This document shows positions 42,199 through 53,559 of a stretch of 64,000 bases of DNA, piece by piece. This stretch comes from Zygnema cylindricum (Eukaryota; Streptophyta; Zygnematophyceae; Zygnematales; Zygnemataceae). Within the stretch, counting starts at the first letter, position 1. Every line of letters starts with the position of its first letter. Location: NCBI GenBank assembly GCA_037447655.1, contig JBBHKE010001378.1, positions 390,148 to 454,147 on the forward strand, written 5' to 3'. The notes under the pieces are model-generated. The model saw nothing but the letters and a program-made list of their open reading frames with translations, was not told where the DNA came from and did not search any database. The position numbers and the translations under genes are program-made.

Positions 42199-43340
42199 TA
42201 CAGCGAGGATCTAATCAAACACATGGTCCACCCCCACGTGATTGTAAATATGGATAAAAAATAGACATTGGGTTTTCGCGGGGATGAGGTGGTTAAATAC
42301 GCGGATGTTATCGGAGGTGGAGAGTCGATGACTTTGATGGTTTGACTCACGGGCGGAGTGAACGCCCGAATTGAATCTCCTATGTTAATTGTCGCCAAAA
42401 AGCTCTGTAATTACCCGATCAAGGGCATCCACAATGACATACCAGGTGTTTTTCTTTTCTTATGTGTATTTTTCCTTAAAAATATTGACGTTATTGTCTA
42501 ACTTATTCTCCCTTGTACTCCACACCCAAAAAATTATATATGGGGTGATATGTTGTTTATATTGATTTCTCCCCATACAATTGTCGCCCTCTTTCTCCCT
42601 CCCTCACTCAATATCTTTTCCTACTCGCTTCTGTAGGAGCTTGTTACCGTACCGGGCCGAAAGTTTGGAACGACAAGACGGTCTTCCCGCAATGGATCGC
42701 AGAACCGAGGTCATATCAAGGAGACCACGATGGGCGTGAAAAGGTTATATTTGTGGACAATTGTGGCGATCACAATTTGTCTGAGTAATTAAACACCGTT
42801 TTACGCGCAAAGAAAACAACACTCCAAGTTTTTCCTCCGTGTGCAACGCATTTAGTGCAACCTGCCGATTCATTTGTAATTTCTAAAATCAAAGAGGTGT
42901 GGTCAAGGAAATGGGAAGATTGGAAGATGAAGGGGGTTGAGAGCCACAAGTGGTCCTTACCTAGGGGCCAAAAATGGTCTGGTAAGTTAGTTGGACCGGG
43001 GAAAGTCTTTTTCTTAAAGTTGGCACGCGATTCCATACGAGAGGTGAACGAAATGAAGGACAAAAATGGCATGGGATATGCACGAAAGGCGATGATCCAA
43101 TGTGGATTGTCATTAAAGGATGGCAAATGGGAGGAGAGCATGCTTACGCAAGAGTTGGAAGTCATAATAATGAAATGGCGAAATCATTTCGATGGCGACG
43201 AGGTGCCACCTCCTTCGGTTCCTACACGGGATCTACTCCAACTCCTTCGAGAGGCCGACATTCAAGAGGATGAAGCCAGTCATGACGAAGACTTAGAGGA
43301 AAACAGTGATTATGAGGCACTTTTTAGAGAGGTGGTTTAA
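42199..43340 (+). pseudogene. DDE transposase catalytic exons
   Basis: First part has VNMDKK (first acidic residue), TLGFRGDEVVKYADV and ends IPG at CCAG|GTGTTT (42445). Intron 42446-42636, phase 1. Second part has CYRTGPKVW, FVDNCGDH (second acidic residue), HLVQPADSFVI (third), and a C-terminal acidic tail to 43340. In-frame stops at 42262-42264, 42343-42345 and 42786-42788 make it inactive. The D..D..D spacing and flanking words match DDE_1-type (pogo/Tigger) transposases. Retained introns show it is not a processed copy. Confidence 0.75.
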
Positions 43341-43616
43341 TTAGGAGTGGCGGTATAATGGATAATGGGCCGTTTGCATAACTTTTTACTAATAGTGTGG
43401 TTTTTTTTTTTTTATTGATAGGTTAATACATTTACTTTTCTTTTATCGCACTATGCAGTATACATTGTATATTTTCTTTTATGTTAAATATTATATTCCC
43501 TTTTTCATTCTTGGTTTTCATATTCTTTACGATACCTGAATGGCCAAAAATATGGATGAAATGTATTTGTAGTGACGGTGTAAATTCGTATCTATGTTTG
43601 GAGTATCGTGCTCCCA

Positions 43617-44105
43617 TTCAGCGACGACACATTGTGGTCCCCAGTTGGTCAACTGAGAAATATACCATTCAGCGACGACACACCATCGTCGCTGGATGGT
43701 AAAAATTATAGTATGACATAAAGACAACAAGGATAAGACAGTTAGTGATATGAAATAGAGAGAAAATGTGATAGAGAGGATCATAAATTTATTAAAAAAC
43801 TGGGATAGAGTCGAATAGGAAAATGGAGAATGAAAAATTAAAAATGTGAAACATAAAAACACAAGTCGGATAATATCAGAGCAAGATGGTCGGTTATTAT
43901 GGTTAAGTTCAAAGGTAACCGTAGATGAAAATTAGGGGACAAATAATAATGTGATGGAGAAATGGATCTCGACATCTTGTGTCGACACAATGTCGGTGCT
44001 GAATGGTGAAAAAGTCAAACATGCCATTGAGCGACGAGACGTTCTCGTCGTTGACTGGCAAGAAAGTAACACATACCATCCAACGAGGAGACACTCTCGC
44101 CGCTA
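43617..44105. repeat. GCGACGAC repeat cluster right of the transposase
   Basis: ATTCAGCGACGACACA occurs at 43615-43630 and 43667-43682, the second followed by the complement (ATCGTCGCTG). Diverged copies lie at 43975-44105 (GAGCGACGAGACG, TCGTCGTTGACTGG). The same words occur in the transposase intron. Confidence 0.65.
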
Positions 44106-45831
44106 ATTAACTCTAGGGAGACAAATTACCTCTAAGGAGACAGATAGACAGTAAAAAGAGAGAATGACAAAAATAAAATATATAATAAAATGAAAAAAAT
44201 ATGACAACTGTAAATAAAAATAGTCAGAGAGAACAATCATACGTTTGTCAACCAAAAAAGTTATGGGTGTTCACACACTTTATGGCATGTATCGTTTATC
44301 ATTTACAAAACATAGAGCAATAAAATCATAGCATGCGTCATTGCAACAAAGAGAAATTGATTTAAAATTTTAAAAAATATTCAAAAATACACTTGGATAT
44401 AAATTCAATCTTTTTTCCCTAAGAATGACAATGAGGTACACCGTAAAAAAACTATAATATGTACTACCCAATATGTCTTTTTCAAATAAAAATAAAATAT
44501 TAGTCTACATTAACGAAATGTACATCACACCTGAGAATTATCCTGTGTAAACTATGATAATATAATAATATTTTATAAGCCATGTACAAATTTGTTTGGA
44601 AGACCTAATACTAAATGCAATAAAGAAAATTCGATGAGATGTCCACAATCCATGCATTCATTAAAATGTCAATAAATCGAGCCTCAAAAAAAAAAATACA
44701 ACATTAAAGCAAAAAATTATCGCAATCGTCAGCCAGATCGAAGGAAGGGAAAATCCAAAATGGATTCGAAGAGAATGAGATGGAGAAGAAGTCGGCGGAA
44801 TAAAGAAAATGGACATGAAAAAAAAGGAAGGGGGAATCAATAGGAAACAAGGATCCTGATAAAGTTAAGGATGAAGAAATATTCATTCAGGAGCAATCAA
44901 TAAATCTCAAATACAAAGGGCATAAAAAAGCTCAAATGGATGAATAACAATGAGTAAAAAAAGAGGAAAGCCCGGAAAAATCGAAGATCGGAAAAGGATC
45001 AAAAAGAAAAGGGGAGAAAAGAGAGGGAAAGAAGTTAAAGAAATTGAATGGAGATTAGTCGAGAGGGCGAAAGGTAGAAACCTCCGGTCGCTTAATCCGC
45101 TCCATCGGTTTCATGAACGCCATATCGATCGCGGTAAATGATGAAATGAAGTGGCATTTTCCTTGACAGAAAATATTGTTCGTTTCCGTGGTCAACTCAG
45201 ATCCGGATGGTCGGTTGAATAAGGGATCCGTTTTTTTGTGGATTGTCCGCATTTGGCGTTAAGCCGTCCCAAATATCATCAACGCCAAATGTTGTATTTT
45301 AATTCAATTTCTTTTAATTCTATTTATTTTAATTCATTAATTATAATTTTTGGTCCATTGTCACTTTAACCCTTTATTAACGAATACATTAATTCTAATT
45401 TGGAGTGAAATCACATGTAAACACCATATTAGAATAAACATTTACAGGTAATTCGTTCATTTCACCAAAATAGAGAACATATTGATGCTAATTAAAAAAA
45501 ATACATGTTATAGTGTTGATATAAACTGAACAAGAAAAATTCAAATGAAGTAAGAGTACTCAGTTTTAAGACGGTTTATGTGGACGTGTAAAATAAAACA
45601 GTTCACTTCTTTAACTCTAAGATCATGACCTCCCACATGCCAACATATCTTACGTTCACACTGCAGAAGAAGCGATTACAAGGGATCGTGTACGAACGAG
45701 GTTTTTGGCGACGAGATTGAACCCATTTTTTCAGCTCACGTTCATATACATGCGCGTATAATTTATAATTTATAATTTTTTATAATTTCTAGTAAAAAGG
45801 TACAGATATGTACGGTCAAGCATCATTTGTA
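44106..45831. other. non-coding, AT-rich
   Basis: No supported gene. Short open frames at 44950-45141 (plus) and 45055-45252 (minus) have no recognisable motif and overlap each other. Confidence 0.4.
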
Positions 45832-45997
45832 CACCACACTAATTATATATTGCTCTACTTTTGGTCTTGATGCTATTTTGTACGGAACCTCAATTAAAGT
45901 CAAGGAAAAATTAGAATCACGTATACTATTTTTGGAAAAACATCAAGATTTTAAGAACCCAAATTAGAGTTGTTGACACTAATAACGATGCGCGGTG
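45832..45997. mobile_element. MITE, CACCG family, copy H (166 bp)
   Basis: Right end CTAATAACGATGCGCGGTG followed by TA (45998-45999); left end CACCACACTAATTATATATTG-like, preceded by TA (45830-45831). Arms diverged; TCTTGATG recurs inverted inside. Confidence 0.6.
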
Positions 45998-45999
45998 TA

Positions 46000-46877
46000 G
46001 CATGTGAGAAAGACCGCGAGTTGGCAGCCGCAATAAACCCTAAATTCGTGCGACAGCTGGCGTGCCGACGCTCTATGTCCTGCTTTGATATGCAAATGGA
46101 AAATAATCGCGATGTCCGACTTTTTCTAAAGATTTTAGTTAGGGTTTATAGTTAATATTATTGTATAGTAATAGACTAATAGTGCAATGATGCATGCCAA
46201 ATGTATCGGCTTTAATAATCGATACGTCACCACTCGATATATCAGACCCTTGTTTGCTGCACAATATCCCGAGACGCTTGACTTCCGCAATCATCGCGAC
46301 GAGTCTCGCGTCTTTTTCTTTCGCTCGGCGCCAGCTGGCGGGGAGCTGTAGTAATTGTGCCAGAAAGATGACGTAAGCCTGAGGTACAGGCCATCATGTG
46401 TGTCCGAACAAAATAATGAAAAACGACGAAAATCTCCCTGCAGACATTTGAAGTGCGACAAGGATACCGGTTTTGATCAACTCCAATCGAAGGAGATAAA
46501 AGGAGTCGTCTCTTCTCTCTCCCTTGTCATCCCTTCTCTCCGTTTTTTGCTTGCGCTCTTCGGCCTTTGCCTTGTCGTCTACTACCATCTACGGTTCGAG
46601 AAAATTGTAAGTTCCTAGAAATTACTTTATTAATCGATTATGGTCCAACATGTTTTGCATTGCAAATTTTTGTCGAACATTTTCTTGTAAGCAATGTATG
46701 TGGAGATCTCATTTTTTGCACACCCCACTTTGAGTAAGGATGAAGCACATTTTAGCCATATTTTAACCAATTCTAATTTTTTTTAAGTGTTTGATCAGTT
46801 ATGCAAATTTCAAAAACTAACTTTGTGAAAAATATTTGTGTTTTGCAATGCGAAAGAAAACGAGGAATTTAAGGAAG
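46000..46877 (+). promoter_or_regulatory. likely promoter and 5' leader of the PAN-domain gene
   Basis: A TATA-like GAGATAAAAGG lies near 46493, TGACGTAA near 46369, and a pyrimidine-rich leader follows. A possible donor (AAAATT|GTAAGTT) at 46609 suggests a leader intron ending before the ATG at 46878. These assignments are tentative. Confidence 0.35.
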
Positions 46878-48622
46878 ATGGCCATGGTCGGCCAATCTTT
46901 CAAACCAATAGTTCAATCGGCTGCCTTCTTCCTTTTCCTCCTCGGCGTTTCTACTTCGGGAGTATGTGTTGGCGTTTCAAGTGCTGTACAAATAGCTGCT
47001 CCAACCTCGGAGCGAGAGCCCGTAACGTCCCACGTGGCAACTCGGCGGCCAAGTTCATCCGAAATGACCACTCAGGTGGACGACCTAACTTGAGGAGGTC
47101 CTTCTAAATGGGACGCTTATTTGAAAAAGGATTCCCTTGGGAGTGACCTGATAGGTTGGTTGCTGAAAATGTATCCCCCGGGCGAAGCACGGAAATTTTG
47201 TACAGTCGACTGTATGAAAGATTGCAGCTGCATTGGTTTTATTATTTTGGCGAAAGTTAACAACGTGGAGACTTGCTGGTTGAAGTCCTACATCGTAGAT
47301 GAATCTGACATGTCTCCAACGGTTGGTTGGGATTTGTATTCCATAAATGAGTGTGACCCTCCAGACCCAAATTCCCATCCAATCAAATTTAAATGTTGTT
47401 TGACTTTGGCAAAATTTTCATTTTGCCAGTTAAACAAATAGTTCCTATTTTTTGTATTGTTCTGATGATGCCTGATAGGTTCTATTAGAAATTCCTACGA
47501 GTTCCCTTGCCAAAGAAACAAGCTTTTTATTTCACCTCTTTTCTTCTTCAAAGTCAGTTCACTCGCTAGCCAAAGAAGACAATCAAAGCTATGCCTCAAC
47601 CGAACGGAGAAAAACATATAAGACTTTTGTCTATCATGTGTTGTTAAGGTGTTGCGCACATCTTCATTAAAAGAGTATTATTTGTTGAAGGATTTCTGTC
47701 AAAAATTTAGAAATATTTTTCATTGGTAAACTCTTTGTAAGGGAATTTATGCCACAACTGAAAAACAATGGAATTTTGCGAAAATAAGTACAACTTGTTA
47801 AATAAGCATTGCATAATGTTTATGTTAAATAATTTTAAATAAGCATAGATAGTTCCTCCCATATCAAGAACTAACTTGTGACATGGTGTATGTTTTGTAG
47901 TTTGCACGTCAAAAACGTCAGAATGGTTACGTTGGCTCCCGTACTTAAGAAAGGATTCCCCTCGGAATGATATCGACACTGGGTAATGACAGGCTAGAGC
48001 ATGTTCGATGGATTTAATTGCTGTCAAATGATATGCAGCCAAAAATGCAATTGCAGAGGGTTTATTATATTGCCCAAAATAAACGATACGAAAACTTCTT
48101 AATTGAAATCCATTGGGAATGACGAAGCTAATATGACGCCAACCGATTGGTCCGACCTGTACATCAAAAGAATAAGTAAGAGCGTCCATCACTTGAGTTT
48201 ACATTCATTCAAGTTTTGTGAAATGTCTGAACAATGACTAAAACTAAATTCGGATTAACATTGTAATATTTGTGCTCGTATTCGATTGACCATCCTCTAG
48301 TTTTGTGCTTCTACTTTGTCGTCCACCTAAATTCACCGTATGTTTTTGTGATATTCGTCACATTTCTCTAGCATGAATGGAACTTCTCAAATAAAGTTTG
48401 GATTATTGAGTTTTTATATTTTTTATGGCTTTTGTTTCAGGAACCTCTCATTCTCTGCCTCCTTTGCCTCCTCCAGCAAAACCTTATACTTATCCTCCTC
48501 CTCCACCTCGTAGTCCACCACCTCGACCTCCTCCCCGCTCTCCGCCGCCAGCCAAAAAACCACCGCCAGCGAAAAATCCACCGCCAGCAAAAAAACCACC
48601 CCCTCCACGAAAACTGTATTAA
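46878..48622 (+). pseudogene. secreted PAN-domain, proline-rich protein gene, broken
   Basis: The ATG at 46878 gives a signal peptide (AAFFLFLLGVSTSGVC). The frame meets a TGA at 47091-47093 and continues beyond it into a PAN/apple-type domain with the pattern FCTVDCMKDCSCIGF and ETCWLKS (about 47100-47360), like the PAN module of plant receptor-like proteins. A second, decayed PAN exon at about 47904-48175 reads FNCCQMICSQKCNCRGF and SDLY but has three in-frame stops (near 47970, 47993 and at the TRP position of the first domain). It ends at AATAA|GTAAGA and joins in phase 1, after TTTCAG, to a last exon (48441-48622) encoding PPPPPRSPPPRPPP-type repeats, as in extensin-like wall proteins, and a stop. 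Likely cell-wall or surface role (inference). It may be a pseudogene, or the stops may reflect unrecognised splicing. Confidence 0.55.
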
Positions 48623-50260
48623 GCGCACCAAGACCCTGACAAGATGACATAGTGCTCCCCCATTTCGTCATTTCAAGGGGGGTGTGTTGAGATACTTTAA
48701 AAAAGGATTTCATAAACTTCAAACCACCACAAAACTTGAGTACACATAATATAGGGTTATTTTTTATTAAAATTAGGTGGAGTGAATTATGGTGTTATTT
48801 GGAAGGCATGGTTTCAGGTGATTCAGTTTGTAGTGGCAGTGATTTTTTTTTCTCACTTTTACTTTTATTTTTGTTTCACTAATTTTAATTTTGTTTTTTT
48901 TTGGTTGGCCAACTATTTTTGAGTTATCGAGGATAGTATGTTGTTTTAGAAGCTTTTAAGTGCCATTAGTCACAAAGGTTAGGCTAAAAATTGTACCTTC
49001 TTCTAGTCTAATGATACCAAGCTTCATAAAATCTTATTTTTGTTGGTGTGATGTTTGTTTTTTCTTTTAATCTTTTTTTCTATTCTGTGAATACTTCTGT
49101 CACTTCATTTTTCTTTGCTTATTAGAATTTAAACTGTAAATATGGCAAGTAGAAAAAGGACAGACAAGTAGAAAAATGACAGACTGAGGGAAAAGATAGA
49201 TAGAGCGAGTATATAGTAGGCCAAAAAAGCGAGAGGAGAGACGTATGAGTTTCTTGCCATATTTTCTTTCAATTGATTAACTCATGATTGATTAGTAAAA
49301 ATGAAATGCACAAAGACGAGCTAGCGGAAGATTTAAAATACACACCAGAGAGCACACTCGAATGGAAGCCGATATTCCGTTGAGAGGTTTTCTTCCACGA
49401 TTATTTTTTGCACTCTCTCTCTCTCTCACTCTCTCTATCAGTTACTCAAGGTACTTATTTCTTTTTTCAGAAAACACCGCCTACCGTTTAAAGAAAGCGC
49501 AAATGTACGCCTATCAAAAGACGCCATCAAGACATAATCAAAAGTAGTGACGTCACAGGATCGATTTGACTCTCAAGTTCACTAGAGAAAGAACAAAACA
49601 GCGGAGGCGTTGAAATCTCGAAACATTACATTGCATTAAACAGACATTGGCAGACATTTCCGAAAAAATAAATTTCACGTGTAAAAAACTGAAATTACAA
49701 GATCCTTTCTTCTCTCTTCCCTACTCCTTCCACTTTAATTGTTAGCTACATCAAACCATGTCCTCCCTAAATAAAAAAATAAAAAATATAAGATTGGCGG
49801 GACACGTGTGAGTGTATGCCACCTGGAAACCTCCAGAAACCTGCCACTTGTCGACTCAATACACTTTAAACACTACATTTTGACTAACGGCCGAAATTGC
49901 AAAGAGACAATAAAAACATAAAGTTCCGTACTATACAAAAGTAACGCATAATTTACTCCACATCTGATAGATTTTCGGGTAAAATCCAGGAAAACCATCT
50001 CAAATCTGAAAAAAAATAATAAAAATAGAAACGACAAAAAATCACAAGAACCCTAAAAATTCATAAAAAAAAAAACCCTACAAAGGTGTGGAAAAGATTA
50101 TGTCAATTCTCCCTCTGTAACTGGTCAGTTGTTACCCAAATCCCCCTGAATGATAGCGTATTGCCACCAGAAAAAAAATCACTTCCGCAACAAACGGGTT
50201 TGAATAATGTACGGCTTTCCGAACACCAACTTTGTTGTTCTCTAAAATTCTCGGAAAACC
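48623..50260. other. non-coding
   Basis: No supported gene. The frame at 49362-49547 begins with a hydrophobic, CT-repeat-encoded stretch and has a possible donor soon after; too weak to call. Low-complexity T-rich and A-rich runs are frequent. Confidence 0.4.
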
Positions 50261-50738
50261 TGTTGAAAAGGAAGCTTTAGTAAGTCTTAGAAATTTGAGT
50301 CTAGGACTTAGAATATTTTTGAAAACCAACTATTTATTATTAACGGCCACCTGTGAATGTAGACGTGAAACATATCTCCCAGATTTTTAGGGTGTAGATA
50401 TTGTTACTAGACAATTCTGGTCCAAATACTTAGATTTTTGTTAGTAGATTTTCAAGTGAACCCTGTACATACGTTTTAGATATTTTCTAGATCTTTTGAG
50501 TATTTAGATCAATTAGGAATAATCAGTTTGACAAAAAATGTACATTCTACACATAGTTGAGGAAATGAGAGCACTAAGTGCAGTTTAAGGTGTTTTGTGT
50601 TCTATTGTCTCTTATTTGCTTGTAGTATAAATCTGTCTGGTTGAAAGACCATTTTCATTTGTGTTTACATATCATACATTATTGATCTTGTGGGATAAGT
50701 TTTCGTCTTTGGGTTTGCTTCTACTAACATATCTAACA
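50261..50738 (+). repeat. copia 3 5' LTR
   Basis: Starts TGTTGAAAAGGAAGC and ends ..ATATCTAACA. Matches 55222-55742 along its length but lacks a stretch of about 55 bp found there. It is followed by two copies of a 17 bp unit (ATGGCTCATATCTAACA). Confidence 0.85.
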
Positions 50739-50817
50739 ATGGCTCATATCTAACAATGGCTCAACTCCTGCTGCAAGTGCTCCTATTGGCCCTACTGCTC
50801 CACCCGCTCCTCAATGG

Positions 50818-51639
50818 ATGAATATCTTAGCTGGTGCAAGTGTGACGCCAAAAGCAAGTGGATCGCATCCGATTCATTATGACCATGACATACAGCAGGT
50901 TACGGGTCCACCGCCCAAATTGCCTATTTTTGATGGATCGGACTTCTTGTACTGGGAAGATATGTTGAGCTCCTATTTTGAAGAGAGGGACTTGTCATCC
51001 ATTGTGGATGGGACTGCTGATGAGACTGCACCAGATTGGAGAAAGAAAAATCTCCATTGCCTCAACGTCTTGAAGCAATCTATGACAAAACAATTGGTAA
51101 TGTCTTACCTTGAGATGAAAAAGGCTTCTCGAATCTGGTTTAGTTTACATGCTATGTATGTTTAGCTAGATGTCACTGTTTAGATTAATATATCAACTAA
51201 AATCTGTGAATTTAGATATTCTGGAGGTTGTATGTCATATCATTGCCATGCTATGAAAAGGTTGTTCCTTCGGAGTATAAGTGCAAGTGGGGACTTTTCA
51301 CCACCTTAGAAGGCTATGTTTTTGATGAGAACTTTACCCGATAAGTATAAGGGAGCCATGGAAAGGCTTAGGGCTCTTCCATAGCGTTAATGGAACATAA
51401 AATTAGCAATTCAACTTATTTTGAGTGAAGAAGCTAACCTACTTTCACAAAGAGGTAGTAGTAAGTCTGTTCAGGTACTAGCTAACCAATTTTCCAATTC
51501 TAAGATTGGCAGTGGCAGTGGTAGAGGTAGTGGTCTTAGAAGGCCACCTTCGATGTGGTATTACTGTGAAGAAAAAGGCCATGAGCAGTGTGATGCCTAC
51601 AACAGAGCGAAAGCTACAATAAATTTTTGCTCTGCCTAG
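50818..51639 (+). pseudogene. copia 3 gag, broken
   Basis: Starts MNILAGASVTPKASG; then LPIFDGSDFLYWEDML and a copia gag core (WRKKNLHCLNVLKQSM), with a TAG at 51163-51165. A later open piece (51421-51639) holds a zinc-knuckle-like YYCEEKGHEQCDAY that lacks one expected cysteine. Several stops lie between. Confidence 0.75.
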
Positions 51640-51795
51640 GACAAAAGCCGAGTTCTATCTCAGTCAAGTGGACGACCAACAACATTTTCCAACGTATTTC
51701 AGGAGGAGGACGTGAGCAACTTTCCCAATAAGAGCGAAAAGATATACTTTGCAATGGAAGAATTAACATAAGGCGTGGAGGAAGACTAATGGATT

Positions 51796-52200
51796 ATGGA
51801 CTCACATGCATCTGCAAACCTGTGCCGCAGTCGCTATCTTTTTGAGAGTATTCAATTTACCTATTCTGTTAAAATTTATTTAATTTATGATACTTTTGTT
51901 GAATCTATAGCTAAGGGGAGGGTGTCACTAATATTGAACGTAGAAGGAAAAACTGTGAAAAGGGTCCTAGAAGATGTGTTGCATTTACCAACCTTCAAAA
52001 AAAAAAATTTCTCTACATCAGTGATAGAAACGAAAAGTTTAAAAAAAATATATGGGAATGGGAAGAAAATAGTGAGTATGAATGGGAAAATAGTTGCAGA
52101 TGGATTTGTTGGAGGGAAAAATTTGTATTGGCTAAGTTTTGCAAATGGTAATGAGAATAATGTTATGTACTCTAGTGTAATCAATGATTGTGATTTATGA
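51796..52200 (+). pseudogene. copia 3 protease
   Basis: Active site reads MDSHASANLCRSR, with histidine in place of the usual glycine of DSGAS. Downstream VLEDVLHLPTFKKKN matches the copia protease flap region. Ends at TGA 52198-52200. Confidence 0.8.
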
Positions 52201-52242
52201 CATAAATGTTTAGGATGTGTAAGTTATGATAGATTAGAAAAG

Positions 52243-53263
52243 ATGGTAAATCACAAAATGGTACAAGGTGTACAAATTTGTCAAAAATCAACATCAAATG
52301 AATGTGATGATTCTCCAATGGGAAAAATTCATAAGTTGCCTTTTCCTTTGCAAACTGATCATAAAAGTAGCACGGTGCTAGAACTAATATATTCAGATGT
52401 ATTAGGGCCATCTATATATTCATTTGTGGGAGGTGATAAGTTTATGCTTACCTTAACACATCACTATAAAAGATTTACTATAGTTTATTTTTTAAAAAGT
52501 AAAGATGAAGTCTTTGCAAAATTTAAAGAGTATAAGGCTTGGTTTGAAAACTTGCATGAGAGAAAGATAGCAGGATTGAGATCTGATAATGGATGGGAGT
52601 ACATTTCTAATGAGTTTGCAGAAATCTTAAAATTGCATGGAATCTCACGTCAGCTAACAGTTCCTTATTCTTTAAACAAAACGGATTTTCAAAGAGGTTA
52701 AATAAGACCATATCAAAGTGTGCTAGTAAATGATGGCTGATATGTACATAAATTTCAAATTTTGGGTAGAGGCTTTGAATTGAACAGCTTATGTGAGAAA
52801 TAGGTTAGAAAAAAAGGCATTAAAAGATAAAACTCCCTACAAAATGTGGACAGAACAAAAACCAAATGTAAGTCACATAAAGGTTTTTGGAAGAAAAATA
52901 TTCATGGTAGATAATGATCCGCAAAAATGGAAGTTAGAGCCAAAAGGCATACCACGAATATTTCTAGGGTATCATGATCATGCCAAGGGTTATAAAGTAT
53001 ATGGCATTAAAAGACATAGAGTTGTGGTAGCCAGAAACATCGTTGTGAAAGATGAGGGAAAAACAGTAGATGTATTTAGTCGGCATATAGATGAAAAGAA
53101 AGATCAAAGTGTTGATTATATCTTTTTAGAGGAAAATCCTATATTTTTGAGAAAAAATATAGAAAACGCATCGACATCAACTCAAAGTGACTTGCAATCA
53201 TCTTCTCCACGAGAAACAAAAAGTGTTATGCCTAAAATAGTTGCAGACTTTCCGCTACCTTAA
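52243..53263 (+). pseudogene. copia 3 integrase
   Basis: Core shows IYSDVLGP (first aspartate), YFLKSKDEV and RSDNGWEY (second aspartate). The segment holding the glutamate is disrupted by a frameshift near 52690. The C-terminal part (TPYKMWTEQKPNVSHIKVFGR, FLGYHDHAKGYKVYG; each shortened here) is open to 53263. Confidence 0.8.
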
Positions 53264-53559
53264 GTTGAAACTGAATCACAAGAAGAATCACATGTATCGA
53301 GGAGGAGGACCCAACCATCTATATAAGCAACATAATATCCAGGTGGAGTTAGGCAAAGTGTGCAACTTAGGGAAGCAAATTCATCTTTTGCTCACTCAGC
53401 ACACACAAATGAGCCTCTAATAATGACAGAAGCCTTTTCGAGTAATGAAAGGGAACACTAGGTGGAAGCAGTCAATAAAGAAATGAAGTCCATCATGGGG
53501 GCCAAAACAAGGACTTGGTGGAAATTCCTCCAAGAAGAAAGGCTATTGGGATTAAATAG

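Larger units (their letters stand above)
38490..44105 (+). mobile_element. intron-containing Jerky/Tigger-like (pogo-related) DDE transposon, decayed
   Basis: A multi-exon transposase remnant (39173-43340) lies between repeat clusters rich in CAGCGACGACA (38490-38734 and 43617-44105). Precise terminal inverted repeats and target duplication were not found, so the outer limits are approximate. Confidence 0.55.

Noticed and set aside
42770-43165. 131-codon minus-strand frame
   Set aside because: Antisense shadow of the transposase catalytic exon.
49362-49547. Possible signal-peptide exon
   Set aside because: The hydrophobic stretch is encoded by a CT repeat and no downstream exon could be found.
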